In this document: positions 33,038 to 43,640 of the stretch, piece after piece | Layout of the letters: each line of letters opens with the position of its first letter | Position numbering within the stretch: position 1 is the first letter of the stretch | From: Larus michahellis | Lineage: Eukaryota; Chordata; Aves; Charadriiformes; Laridae | DNA length: 64,000 nt | Direction: 5' to 3' | Assembly: GCF_964199755.1 (NCBI RefSeq) | Contig: NC_133929.1 | Span: forward strand, 5,907,806-5,971,805 | Notes under the pieces: generated by a model | Seen by the model: only the letters and a program-made list of their open reading frames with translations | Database searches by the model: none | What the model was told of the DNA's origin: nothing | Program-made: the position numbers and the translations under genes

Positions 33038-33880
33038 TTCCACCCCCTTGCTCAAGAGACCGCTTCTGCTGGGGTTCATTTTAGTCTCGCAGGGTATAAC
33101 ACAGAGCAATCTACTAAGGCATGCAATAACATAGACACATATAGGAAAAAACCAAAAACATATCTCTATGGTACTGCTTTGAATCAGGTGTCCTATTTCT
33201 CTTTTTCTGATGCTTTCTCGTAGCGCATATGGCATACTTTTGTGCTAACGTGGCACATTTCCCATCTAATTGTTCCTGTTTGGGTTTTTTTGTTTTGTTT
33301 TTTTCTTTTTTCTTTCTTTTTTTTTCTTTTTTTTCTTTTTTTTCTCTCTCTTTTTTTTTCCCCATCACTTACGACTGACATAAAAGTCTGCCTTTGCAAC
33401 AACAGCTCACCCTTAAGTTTCTCATTTTCCTACAGAGCATCCTATAGATTTTGGCTCAACTCCTTTTCCCAATCAACCATGATCTTATAGGCAAACAAAC
33501 AACCAGCCATACGCCCTGCATGGGCAAGCCGTTCCCGAGAGCGTAAGCGTGTCGACTGGTGAAAACTCCCCCAATATTTCAGGACTTCCATCGATTCTAC
33601 AGCCCATCCTGGTGTATCTACCTGGGGTGCGCTCACCTTACGTCTAAACATTGTGTATATACAAACTTCTTCCATTGATGGAGTGTCAGTCCTAGTCGTG
33701 TACGAGAACAGTACCACACCAGGCAGAACACCTGCTCAAGGGGAGTCACCTAACGACACTGCACACAACAAAAAGCAAACGGTAGCACACATGCTGATCA
33801 GCAGGTATAAGCTGGTGCCCACACACACTTACACAGCAGACATACAAAACCAGCACTTCTATCTCAGGGAGACGACTGGG
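33038..33880 (-). pseudogene. Foreign gag-leader and env-tail pieces inside element D
   Basis: 33717-33400 encodes a short gag-like N-terminus with charged coiled-coil character (MVDWEKELSQNL; ENEKLKGELLLQ), reminiscent of the layout at 37403-37933 in element E. A purine-rich (GAAA)n stretch then gives a Lys/Glu run. At about 33210 it passes to an env anchor GHLIQSSTIEICFWFF and tail, matching GHLIQSTIVELCLFLF at 45657. So gag and env ends of an E-like provirus were joined by deletion. Confidence 0.65.
33287..33362 (+). repeat. CTTT/T-rich microsatellite
   Basis: Runs of 'ttttctttt' and 'ctctctcttttt' on plus. On minus it encodes a Lys/Glu-rich stretch within the gag-like frame. Confidence 0.85.
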
Positions 33881-34662
33881 GAGGGGAGGGGGTGAGGCGG
33901 GCAGCGGTGGGAGTGAAGCAGCTCCGGCTCTGTCCTTCTCTGCTGACATTCTGACAATACACCGCAATACCCCGATTCCGGCTGCGCACGTATAAGCGGT
34001 TGAGAAGGAGGAACAGATGCAGTACCTGGTGCAAATGGAGGAGGGTTAAGAACGGAGGAGCACGATAACGACTTTCGTCGCTGTTGCTGTAAAATCTCCG
34101 CAGCTGGAGCAGATGCAGCCATAGCTTTAATTGGGGTTAAAGGTGGATATAAATCAGGTTCGGTCTCTGGATTTATTGGACCAGGATCAAAGGGATCTTC
34201 TGGCTCTTCACCTCCCGAATTCTGCTTTTGGTAATGTTCTGCAGGATTGGGAATTTCAGCAGATTCAGGCTGAGGGTCTGCAACTGGGAGTATTACGTCA
34301 ACAGACTGAGGTTCCTCTGGGGGAGCTTTTGGTGCCCCTCCAGCAACCCCTTGCAGGGCTTGCTCTGCAGGATGCAGTGTTCGTATGGCAGTGTATACAG
34401 CTTGCCAAGTAAGTATTATACCTTCTGGCAAGGACAACTGCAACGTCTCCCATGTTTGCAATTCCTCCCCCGCTTTTTGCCAGTGAGCTAAATCATAGGA
34501 CCCCCCTTCAGGGAACCATGAGCAATAATCACATATCCATACAAGCAAAGTCACTAGTTTGACAGGGGCCACTTTAAAGCCCTGTTCTGTTAAAATGGGC
34601 TGCAGAATTTCAAGTTGCAATTTCTGTTCTTGAGTAGCTGTCCCATTTTTAATATCTACCAT
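33859..34662 (-). CDS. gag: Element D gag N-terminal region, open 267-codon frame
   Basis: ATG at 34662 lies in a strong context (gcagccATGG), downstream of a splice-donor-like 'aaaaggtgagc'. The N-terminal ~120 residues resemble a betaretroviral matrix (WICDYCSWFPEGGSYDL; W-rich helices). A Pro/acidic region follows with LYPPL and PPPF motifs. Capsid and nucleocapsid are absent; the frame stops at about 33859, where foreign retroviral sequence begins. It is intact but truncated. Expression is unknown. Confidence 0.7.
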   Translation of the reverse strand: MVDIKNGTATQEQKLQLEILQPILTEQGFKVAPVKLVTLLVWICDYCSWFPEGGSYDLAHWQKAGEELQTWETLQLSLPEGIILTWQAVYTAIRTLHPAEQALQGVAGGAPKAPPEEPQSVDVILPVADPQPESAEIPNPAEHYQKQNSGGEEPEDPFDPGPINPETEPDLYPPLTPIKAMAASAPAAEILQQQRRKSLSCSSVLNPPPFAPGTASVPPSQPLIRAQPESGYCGVLSECQQRRTEPELLHSHRCPPHPLPSPVVSLR

Positions 34663-34806
34663 GGCTGCTCACCTTTTTCATCCAGCGAACGGTGATGAAA
34701 GTAATTGTTAGAGAGCTCTCGGTATGAATTCCTCCGTCTAGCCACGGGTACACCACCGGATAATTAGTACTTCATATCTCTGTTCCTTTTAATCCTTGTT
34801 CTTTTA

Positions 34807-34824
34807 AACCCGATTCAGGCACCA
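34807..34824 (-). promoter_or_regulatory. Element D primer-binding site (tRNA not assigned)
   Basis: On minus 'tggtgcctgaatcgggtt' starts 2 nt after the 5' LTR. The TGG start and position support a primer site; I do not assign the tRNA. Confidence 0.65.
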
Positions 34825-34826
34825 TT

Positions 34827-35145
34827 TGTGGTGTATGAAGGCATGGACTCCGGCTGTGATAAGCACGAAATCGTTTATTGCTTCTCAAGCCTCGGCTTTT
34901 ATACCCGAGCTCTAAAACTTTCCATGCACCTGCTAGGCAAGTAAACACATATTTCAGATCACTAACCCAGTCACCTTGTTCAGTTCCCACCAAGATAAGC
35001 ACGCGAAGCTGTTTTCTTGTTCCATGTTTATATTGAGCCAGTTCCTCTTCATTCCATCCGTATCAACATCTGCGTTCCTGTTTCTGTGTGCTCTGCTCAC
35101 TGTGTCCTTGGCCGTACGCAGGCCTCTGCTCATAGATCTGCCACA
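34827..35145 (-). repeat. Element D 5' LTR (319 bp)
   Basis: Same length and ends as 28728-29046. Confidence 0.95.
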
Positions 35146-35363
35146 CACAAATACAGGCTGAGTGGAGAATGGCTTGAGAGCAGCCCTGAGGAGAAGGACT
35201 TGGGGGTGTTGGTGGATGAGAAACTCAACATGAGCAGGCAATGCACACTTGCAGCCCAGAAAGCCAACCGCATCCTGGGCTGCATCAAAAGCATGGCCAG
35301 CAGGTCAAGGGAGATGATTCTGCCCCTCTACTCTGCTCTGGTGAGACCCCACCTGGAGTACTC
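35146..35363 (+). mobile_element. CR1 LINE, part right of element D
   Basis: It continues the CR1 of 27387-28727 ([27 protein letters not shown]) after the repeated CACAAA. It is cut at about 35363, where ERVL integrase in minus orientation begins mid-codon. Confidence 0.92.
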
Positions 35364-36817
35364 GCTTGATTTCAGCGCATGTTTCACAATCGTGGATAAC
35401 CTGCACAATAGCATTCATGGTTAAATCCACCCCTCGGTCGCAGGCCCATTTATATGTTGCATCCCTTCCTTGATGACCTGAGGTGTCATGGGCCCACCGA
35501 GCTAAAAACAGTTCACCTCTATGTTCCCAGTCCAAATCTGTCTGGAAAATCTTAGCAGCCTGGTCCACTTGCTGATTGTTTTGATGTGCCTCAGTGGCCC
35601 GACTCATGGGTATGTGGGCATCTACATGGCGTACTTTCATGACTAGTTTCCCTAGCCAGTCAGCAATATCTTGACATAATTCAGCAGATCAGATGGGTTT
35701 ACCTTTGCGCTTCCAGTTGCTCTGCTTCCACTGCTTTAACCATCCCCACAGAGCATTTATCACCATACATGAGTGTAGGAATGTATCTGAGAGAAAATGG
35801 TCATGTGAGCCAGCCTCCCTACTGTGAGAGATTAGATTAAGGGCAAAACAGGTGGTAGAAGATGGAATTAGTACACGGGAAAAACGGGAACTGAGAAGGC
35901 AGAAAACATGTTGTGCTAATGACTAAGCAATTTACTATGTGAATTCTTGTAACCAATCTGATGTGTGAATGAACTGCATGGACAGCGCGTGGACAGTGTA
36001 ACTAGCTAATCAGAAATAAGCGAGTGGCGTGTACGGCTACAACACAGGATATAAAAGATGATGATCTGTGCTTAATAAACGGCTTCTGTTGATTCACAGT
36101 GGATCATCTGGAGTCCAGTTATTTCTCCTCACATGAGTCAGTATAGAGATAGAGTATTGGCCACTTTTCTCATTCAGCAATGTCTAAGGCCAGATGGATG
36201 GCTTTCTCCTCTGCCAATTGACTCGATTTTCCTTAGCCTTCAGTGGCTGCTGGAACTCATGTAGGACTCCACACAGCAGCTTTCCACCTTCGATGCTTTC
36301 CTACAATACGACAACATCCATCAGTGAACAAGGCATATTGTTTCTCATTATCTGAGAGTTCATTACATGGTGGGGCCCCCTCAGCACGAGTCACCACCTC
36401 CTCAGGTGGCATCGTGAAGTCTTTGCCTTTGGGCCAGTTTGCGATCACTGCTATGATTCCTGGACAATTGGGGTTTCCTATTCGAACTCTCTGTGTGGTT
36501 AAGGCAACCCACTTACTCCAGGTGGTATCACTGGCACAATGAGTAGAAGGAACTTTACCCTTGAACATCCAGCCCAGGACTGGTAATTCGGGTGCCAGGA
36601 GCTGTGCTTCAGTACCAATTACCTCTGAAGCAGCTCTGACTCCTTCATATGCTGCCAAGATTTCTTTCTCAGTTGGGGTATAGCTGGCCTCGGAACCTTT
36701 GTATCCTCAACTACAGAATCCTAGGGGTCGACCTCAGGTCTCCCCTGGTGCTTTCTGCCAGAGGCTCCAGGTAGGGCCATTGTCCCTGGCTGCAGTGTAG
36801 AGCACATTTTTAGTGCC
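35364..36817 (-). pseudogene. pol: ERVL copy 2 pol: RNase H and integrase N-terminus
   Basis: 36658-36257 gives TEAQLL, VLGWMFKGKVPSTH and EKQYALFTDG (RNase H Asp; the next residues read CCR). 36250-36138 holds the AEEKA region and a YLYTDS remnant split by LTR P. 35640-35364 gives VRHVDAH, then the integrase zinc region HDTSGHQGRD and CETCAEIK. The last codons fuse to CR1. Decayed but readable. Confidence 0.88.
35774..36131 (+). repeat. Solo LTR P (358 bp) inside ERVL copy 2
   Basis: Ends are TGTAGG and CTCCTCA, flanked by CATGAG at 35768-35773 and 36132-36137 (6-bp duplication, alpha/beta type). It has a TATA box 'ggatataaaagatg' near 36048 and 'cttaataaacgg' near 36071. Removing it restores the RNase H sequence seen at 1680-1710 on plus. 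Confidence 0.93.
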
Positions 36818-37287
36818 TGTGGGAAAGCAACGGAAGATCGTCAAGGAGGATTGTAAACACGCTCAAGGGACTTGCACCTGGGGTGCTGGGAAACACATAT
36901 ATCGCACTAATTGTTGTTCAGTCTTATGTGCTTGCAAGTAGAACATCTGCACTTAGATAACAGAAGTCTGTGATGGACTCAGGGACACCTTATCTAGCTG
37001 CTTGAGAATCCCGGCCTGTTGTTGAAGAAGATCAAAGCACAGTGGGAAAACTAGGCCTGCTTGAACCCTTGAAATACCAGCAAGAACAAGGAGACTGCAT
37101 GCTCTCACTTTCTCGCTAGCAAGGAGACTCTCTTTTGCTTCGCGGTGCCTGTGCCCCCTGCTTGCATGCCTCTGCCTGGGTGCTGCTTCGGAGATTCCCC
37201 GATCCGCAAGGTATCAAGATTAAATTTGTTCTTTGCCTTTCATATGTGGTTTTGCGGTTGTTCCTGCGCCCTGCCTCAGCTCACACA
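36818..37287 (+). repeat. Element E 5' LTR (470 bp)
   Basis: It starts TGTGGGAAAGCAACGG and ends CTCACACA. It shares nearly all blocks with 45823-46266 and the fragment at 33037-32746 (minus). 'caagattaaatttg' near 37207 may act as a polyadenylation signal. Confidence 0.88.
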
Positions 37288-37289
37288 AT

Positions 37290-37307
37290 TGGCAGGTCCA
37301 GGAACAC
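37290..37307 (+). promoter_or_regulatory. Element E primer-binding-site candidate
   Basis: 'tggcaggtccaggaacac' starts 2 nt after the LTR. Position and TGG start fit; the tRNA is not assigned and the site is atypical. Confidence 0.45.
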
Positions 37308-37351
37308 CCATGTCATGACTGATAGAAAAGTTGGGAACTGGGGCGGCCACC

Positions 37352-38487
37352 ATGGTGACTCCCCCTATTCTAAGGTGGCCCAGTACTGGGCACTGAACCC
37401 CCGTGGCCACTTTCCTGGCTAAATTGGCTCCGCTGGAAGCATGGCCTGAAATAGATGACAGGGTGGAGATTACCCCCCAGACAATTGAAATGGCTATGCC
37501 TGGGTTGCCATGGAAAGTGGCATTGGATTCTTCTTGCAAATTAGCTGGGAGATTGGAACACCCGTTAGCTATCGGACTTAGAGCTCTTGACTGTGAAGCT
37601 GTTGCATTACGTAGAAAAGTGAGAGAATTGGAAAAGGAATACAGGAGTTTACAAGATGAAAAGGTAATCACGCAAGAAGTAATTACTGTTCAAGAAGAGC
37701 AGTGCTATGAGCTGCAAGATAACATAGACCAGCTGGTAACACACAGCGTGAATAAACAAAGGGAAAAATATGGGAAAAGTAAGCTTTCAGTTTCCCAAGT
37801 TCGTGCTCTCACCACAAAGCAGTCATGGGATCCCGAGGAATGGGATGAAAATATTTGGAGTGAACCCTCTGGCTCTGAGACTGAGTTTGAATTTGATGCG
37901 GACTTAAAAAGCAGGGAGGTGGTGGAAGCATGACCCCTCATTCAAGTGAGGGGGGAGCAGGAACGAGCAGACAGGGAAGTGCAGATCACGCGTACTGACA
38001 CTCCGAAAGAGTTAAGGGAATTTTTAGAGAGTTATCAGCAAAAGAGTGGGGAAGGCATACTAGCATGGATTTTGTGAGCTTGGGATAGCGGAGCTGCAGC
38101 TATTCATTTATCAGTAGGTGAAAAAGATTTATTAAGCCCTATCCCCATTCATGATCAGATACCAGGATATGCTCAGCTGCAAAATGTCAGAGGTCCTGAC
38201 AGGCAAGACATTATATTATTGCACCTGTGTTGTATCAGGGGCTGCGTGCAGCAGTTTTAACAGCATATACAGAACCTGTTGAATTAGTGTCATCCCTCAG
38301 AAACTGGTGTGCAACCGAGAAAGGTATTAATTTGGTGCAGTAGATGGGGATGGCTCATGTGTTGGTTACAAGACACAATCCGGACACTGTAGCAGTGACG
38401 AGAAGTATCAAAATGCAGTTTTTGAGAGGAGCGCCTGCCTCACTAAATCCCTTGATTATACCAGCAGTAACAAATGCTATAGACAAT
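37352..38487 (+). pseudogene. gag: Element E gag, N-terminal and middle part
   Basis: ATG at 37352 (ccaccATGG), with a TGA 14 codons in. The frame is then open from 37397 to 37933, with a charged coiled-coil segment (VRELEKEYRSLQDEKV...) followed by an acidic end (DPEEWDENIW). Decayed gag continues to 38487 (AIHLSVGEKDLLSPIPIHDQ; PASLNPLIIPAVTNAIDN), where LTR F interrupts it. The long coiled coil near the N-terminus is unlike standard matrix. I infer gag from position. Confidence 0.6.
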
Positions 38488-39127
38488 TGTGTAAGGGATA
38501 ATAGAGGGTGGTCTGAGTGAGACACAACAGAAAATTACTAGTTGAACCAAACCCAGTATACGTGTTGGGAAAAAGGGACTCAGTACTGTTGCTGCAAAAA
38601 CTACGTGCATACCCATGAGAACCTGACCTTCAAAGAAGAAGATAACAAGAAGGGATTACAACAATGGAGTCAGGTATCAGACAGCCGCTGTTAGCAAAGC
38701 TGGATCATGAGTCTGGTGAGGCTCACTGCATGCACTGGCCACGTGTGCAGCGACTCTAGCCTGTACTTTTCCACTCAATTCGGTGCAGGATATAAATGGG
38801 CTGTCTCAGGGCAGAGTGGGAGAGAGACATGAGCGCACTTTGGAGATACAGGGGATGCCCTGAAGGTGCTGTGCCTACCTCCCTCTGCCGTTCCAATGTG
38901 TCTCCTCCTTATCCTGATGCTCGGCAGCGCTACTACGATCTAGGGGATGGTAAGTCTCCCTTAAGTCACTTTTGGGACATTTGGGAACCGCTTAGCAAGA
39001 CTTCACAATAAAGCTGAGTAACTATTTTCACTGTAAGCAAGTTTTCACAATAAAGCTGAGTTAACTTTTTTTCCTTTGTGTGAGCTCTGATTTGTACGTT
39101 GGAATCTTGAAAAAAGAACCTGTTACA
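38488..39127 (+). repeat. Solo LTR F (about 640 bp) inside element E gag
   Basis: It starts TGTGTAAGG, matching the LTR start after env in 32260 (minus), and ends near CTGTTACA. TATA 'ggatataaatgg' lies at 38789. Two AATAAA signals (39008 and 39051) fall in a tandem duplication. A perfect target duplication is not visible, so the right end is approximate. Confidence 0.8.
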
Positions 39128-39866
39128 GTAATGTAGGTGCCCTAGGAAATACCTTGAGGGAAACTCAGTCTGTGATTTCAGGACCCTCTGTGTGCGTGGT
39201 GAATAAAGGAAAGCCGACAAAACAGAAAGGAGGTACAGCACGGATGACCAGAAAACAAAAGCAGAATGATTTTGTACAAGCTGTTATCCCACGATTGGAA
39301 ATAGGTGGGATCACAACATCAGAAATGTTTCCCCGGTGGCAAAAGTTAGCATTTATGCAAAAAAGCCGACCGCCCCCAGCCCCACCACCAACTCCGCGCC
39401 CACCCCCTGCCCTGCCTGACACCTCAATGCAAGACATGACCCGGGAACAAAAGCAATATACTTTACAAGTATTGCCTCAGGGATACAAACACAGTCCCTC
39501 CATTTGCCACCTAATGATAGCAGCTGATGTTGCACTATGGTCGGGTACTGTTACTGTTTACCATTATACTGATGATCTCTTGATTATGGCAGAGTCACAA
39601 CAAGAAAGTGAAGCAGCTGCTGAATTGCTGAAAGTGCATTTGCAGGACCGAGGGTGGGCAATTAATCCAAAGAAAATACAGGGCCCTAGTGCTACTGTAC
39701 GATTTTGGGGAAGAGTTTGGCATGGACGGATTAGAGAAATATCAAATCAGGTACAGCAAACAGTCCAGCGATTTCTTTTACCAATCACCGTAAAACAGTT
39801 ACAGATCTTTTTGGGACTTTTTGGGTACTGGAGGACTTTTATCCCACATTTAGTGATATTAATGCA
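39128..39866 (+). pseudogene. pol: Element E gag end joined to RT (left of element B)
   Basis: An open frame at 39154-39894 (no ATG at its start) joins a basic, proline-rich gag-like stretch (PPPAPPPTPRPPPALP) to RT at about 39455: LPQGYKHSPS, then YHYTDDLLIM (catalytic YxDD intact) at 39558, FWGRVWHG and FLGLFGYWRTFIPHL. Protease and RT fingers are deleted at the fusion. Element B interrupts it at 39867. Confidence 0.8.
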
Positions 39867-40397
39867 TGTGAGAAATAAGTTCCGGTCCAAATGAAATAGG
39901 CTCAGGCAGAATCCTCTGTGAAGCACATTTTTATTCACCTTCTTGCAAGAGCAGGTGACCTAGCAAGTAGGCACACTTCCAGTTCTTGAAACACACCTTT
40001 TTATTCCCTAATCCCGGCCAAATTTTTCCCTCCCCTGTTTCCCATTGGTTAGGTACTCCAGGGTTCACAGTCTGTCCGAGGCGCCTGCCTAAAATTCTTC
40101 CCGCATGTCCTGCCTCTGTTTACTTCTCCTGATGCTACACCTAAAGGGATTATCTGTCTAGTTTATTTCCTTCCTTTTTGGTAAAAGAATTGCTCCATGT
40201 CATTAGCCCTGGTTAAATGTTTGACTCCCCTTCTAGACACTAATCCAGTAGGAATCAGTTTGTCCTTTTGTCTGTGTGATAAGAGATGTTCTACAAGCCT
40301 CTGCTGGAGCCTCTTTGTCTTAGTCATTCCCTTATCGTGTCACCTCTGATGGAAACGGCTTTTCTCCTCTGCAAAAGCAATACCTCCCTTTCTTACA
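39867..40397 (-). repeat. Element B 3' LTR
   Basis: Plus-strand ends are TGTGAGAAA and TTCTTACA. On minus 'ggaataaaaaggtg' and 'tgaataaaaatg' are TATA/polyadenylation candidates. Confidence 0.93.
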
Positions 40398-40416
40398 ACT
40401 TCCCCCTTTCCTTTTT
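40398..40416 (-). promoter_or_regulatory. Element B polypurine tract
   Basis: 'aaaaaggaaagggggaagt' on minus abuts the 3' LTR. Confidence 0.85.
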
Positions 40417-40548
40417 CATAATCTTATTGTCTTTTGCATTTCTAGGGCATGGTTCCATATGAGGCCTCTAGAGATGACAGCAGGATGTTACATTCCTCTT
40501 CTTCTTGAGAGTTTTTATTTTCTTCTAGATGAAGCATTTTCCCAGGGT

Positions 40549-40562
40549 ATGGGGGGGGGGGG
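40549..40562 (+). repeat. Poly-G run
   Basis: A run of about 12 G just before 'tgtgtc', between env and the polypurine tract of element B. Length may be unreliable in assembly. Confidence 0.7.
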
Positions 40563-40604
40563 TGTGTCTACTTCCATTCGTTTCGTTAGGGCAGTTTCAA
40601 TTAA

Positions 40605-42240
40605 TCACTGAACTAATCCTCGCACACAGGGAATGATACAGCATCCTACAGCCACTAACATTCCCGCTACCATTATAAGAGAAGTCAGTATTGATACCAC
40701 CCTACCTTTCCATTTCCCAAACCAGGAATCCAGCCAACCTGTCAGTGAGGTGTCTATTCCGGAGTTCTCAGCTAACTCATCAGCTAGAGTGGTGAGCCCC
40801 TGAAGGGCTTTAGTTATAGTACCATCTGGAGCTGTATTGTTGGGGATGAAGGTACAGCACCGATTCCCTAATGTTACACACACACTTCCCTTCTCTGCTA
40901 AGATCATGTCCAGGGCGATCCTGTTTTCCCATGCCATTCATCTGGTTGCATCCAATTGTTCAGCTATTCCTTTCAATGCATCTCTGGTACAATTAATAAA
41001 CCTCTGTTGGTTACAGTAAATATAATTTATCCAATCTACATTTTTGTTTATAGTTACCTACCAGAAAAGGACAGATTCGAATCCTGCTCCTATCTGATTC
41101 CTTGCTTTGTGTTCATCTGGGACTCCTCTAGGGACTCCAATGGGATCTCTATATATCCGTTCATCAAAGGATACACCCACACTTCTGTTTACTCTATTGC
41201 CTGAGATCAGGGTTCCTGTTCCTTTGTCAAATGCTAGGGTGAATGGTATTGCCAATTGTACTATTCCACATGGACCTTTCCAGTTAGCCGGCAACACAGA
41301 TCACAAGGTCTTCCCTCCACAATACCACCAGAGATCTGCCCGAGGCACTCGTATCGCTGAGTAGTTTCCTTTCACATCCTTGGTCACATTCAGAGTTTCA
41401 GTGCACAGGGTAAATCCCCCCACAGGTCTGGCAGCCTTCACACCCTGCCGTGAGAGGCACGCTGGATGGTTACCAATTGCTGTGGAAAATGCTGGTGGCA
41501 CTTTAACATCTCTAGACTCCAAGGCAGGAAACAGTAAGGAAAGTGAATGCCAGGTCTCATTTCCCCAGGCGGTCCTTTCTTGGTATAATGCTATCATACA
41601 CCACATCCCTACGGAATCTTTCGTCCACCCTAAGGGAAAAGGGACGATCTGTGCTGTGGGCCTTCCTGAAGCACAAGCAGAGCAATTGCTTTGGTTCAGA
41701 CTATTAACAATATATTTTACCCATTCTACCCAAGCATTTGTCTCACCGTACCCTGTCTCAATCCCAAATGTTTGTCTAAGATCTTTAATCTCAGTAACTG
41801 TTACCAAAGCTGGATCATTCAGTGGTTCCCACTGTTGTATTACTGGGAGTTTAGTAGTTATAGTTGTCCCTTCTGCTTAACTGCTGTTTTCCTGTACAGC
41901 TATTCTAAATCTTCCCCTTGGATCTCTTCCAGACACATCTGCTCCTATTCCATACATTAGGTTAGCCGTATCATCCCCCTGGGTTATAGTTATCAACAGA
42001 GGATTACATTCTAAAAGGCCACACTCTGGGGAAGGTGATCCTTTGTAAAAATGTATTTTCTTTTTGAGAGGGTGATAATAAGACGACTTGATCCACTTGT
42101 CATCAACGGTCCACCCTCCAATTTGGGTGGTCCACCACACTTCACTCCATCGGTCACAAGGTGTAGCCTCGTGATATCTCTCTGCGACCCTCCAAATTTC
42201 TGGGCACAGGTACTTGTTTTCACCACTCAACCATCTTTGG
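40605..42240 (-). pseudogene. env: Element B env (partial SU, TM)
   Basis: SU sequence begins at about 42238 after an RT fusion (GENKYLCPEIWRVAERYH). It continues to 41880, where a stop occurs, then 41807-41301, then 41297-41058 with gaps in frame. A furin-type dibasic site is not evident near PDEHKARNQI (about 41090). TM follows: NRIALDMILAEKG, CX6CC (CVTLGNRCC, about 40855), a CTFIPNN segment, and an anchor VVSILTSLIMVAGMLVAV. This is a gamma-type TM. Only a few stops or shifts separate the pieces. The SU N-terminus and signal peptide are missing. Confidence 0.85.
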
Positions 42241-42880
42241 GCCAGATCTAAGAGTTTAGATAAATAGGCCACTGGCTGCCGCTTATCCCCCCCACTCTTG
42301 AGTTCCTAACGCAGCCCCTTTGTCTACAGTTACAAATAGTTGAAAAGGTTTCTCCAAAGAAGATAAGGCTAAAACTGGAGCTCTGATTAGGCTCTGTTTT
42401 AAATCTTCCACTAAATCCTCCTCTTCTTCTGGCCAAACCAATACATTTGGTTCTTCAGCTAACAGTTTGGAATATAGTCCTTTAGTCTTCTGAGCATACC
42501 CCTCTATCCACAGTCTACAGTACCCAGTCAGCCCCCAAAATTTTCTCAGTTCCCTCTTGGTCTTTGGCAGAGGTACATCTACTATTCCTTTGACCCTCTC
42601 AGGATTTATAGGATTTATTTTTCGACTCCCTTCACTGACTAGATGTCCCAAGCACTTCTGTCTCCACATATTGCAATATTATTTTTTTTTTTTTGAGACC
42701 CTCAAACCTTGCTGTCCCAAAAAGTTCAATAACTCATTCGTGGCTTCTTTTACCCTGCCTTCTTCTTCCTCCCCAGATACCAATAATCATCCACATACTG
42801 AAGCAGGGCTACTCCCAATGGAGGGCTGAATTGTTCAAGCACTTGTTCTAACTCTTGCCAAACAAATTAGGGGATTCTGT
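42241..42880 (-). pseudogene. pol: Element B pol: RT palm and connection
   Basis: The catalytic QYVDDYW lies at about 42795, followed by frame breaks. An open frame at 42669-42283 has CLGHLVSEGSRKINPERV-like sequence, FWGLTGYCRLWI and LYSKLL, typical of gammaretroviral RT connection. At about 42235 the sequence PVAYLSKLLDLAQRW passes directly into env. RNase H and integrase are deleted. Confidence 0.85.
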
Positions 42881-43640
42881 AAATCCCACAATGATAACAC
42901 CCTACCAGTGAACCTTGAGCTGCTGGTAGGAGTGGTCGGGACAGTCCTCGTCCCCTGTTATTCACCCCTCTTTCTCGCCCCCAGGTAACAGTCTAAGGGG
43001 TCCCACTTTGGGGATTCAATTTCTTTGTCGATTGAAACATCACTGACAGTCTGAGCCGGGAACATATAAAATGGATTTGGGCGTCCCCGAATCCTGAATC
43101 TATTCATCTTGACCCAGCAAAAAACATATTCACCTTCTTCTACTTCCTTATCATTCCTTATTATTCACATACATGTTTAAAGTCTGACAGACCCAGTCTT
43201 CATCAGATCCAAATTTGGGCCAAAATACACTAGGAGGTCTTATGGGTTCTTTGGTCCAAACAAATTCAAATGCAAATGCAAACATGTCCCCCCGGGACAC
43301 CCCGAAAATCTCTCATGACGGACATGGGACCCCCAGGGATGTCCCCAGGATCCCCCCCAGGATCCTCTAAGACAGACACAGAGCCCCCTAGGACACTCCT
43401 GGGACCCTTCCCAGGATGTCCATGGGCCTGCCCCCCGGCCACCCCCGGCCCCTCCAGGATGCGGTCCGAACAAAACAAATCATTTTCTTTTTATCTTTAT
43501 CCCTTGTACAAGAAGAATCATTCCAAAACCTCAACATTCTCCCTAAAGGACTGTCTGGGGGAATGTTCCCGGGGTCTTTCTTATTATCCCCTTTTTCATC
43601 CCTAGGCCCAGAATCCTTATTTCCCATTCTGAACAGAGAC
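42881..43640 (-). pseudogene. gag: Element B gag matrix with GC-rich insertion
   Basis: 43627-43388 encodes MGNKDSG (myristoylation-type start) and SPLGRMLRFWNDS. The matrix resumes near 43265 with FVWTKEPIRPPS, WVCQTLNMYVN, parallel to WTKEP..WICQALNLYVN in element C. Between them sits about 170 bp of GC-rich repeats. Capsid is absent; RT sequence follows by about 42880. Confidence 0.8.
43285..43460 (+). repeat. GC-rich minisatellite inserted in element B gag
   Basis: Irregular recurrences of 'gggacccccagg', 'ccccaggat' and 'gacagacac' motifs. It interrupts the matrix frame at a point where element C has no insertion. Confidence 0.7.

Larger units (their letters stand above)
28728..35145 (-). 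mobile_element. Element D: betaretrovirus-like provirus with foreign interior segment
   Basis: Two 319-bp LTRs differ at about five positions by eye, so it is young. On minus: primer site, gag, then a block of unrelated retroviral pieces (33900-31866), then RNase H, integrase and a beta-type env with its TM, polypurine tract and LTR. Protease, RT palm and most of SU are absent. It is inserted in CR1 with a 6-bp target duplication. The gag, integrase and non-CC TM are beta-like; the middle segment has an alpha-like TM and two other LTR families. Confidence 0.92.

Noticed and set aside
41380..41880. 166-codon plus-strand ORF
   Set aside because: Antisense of element B env SU.
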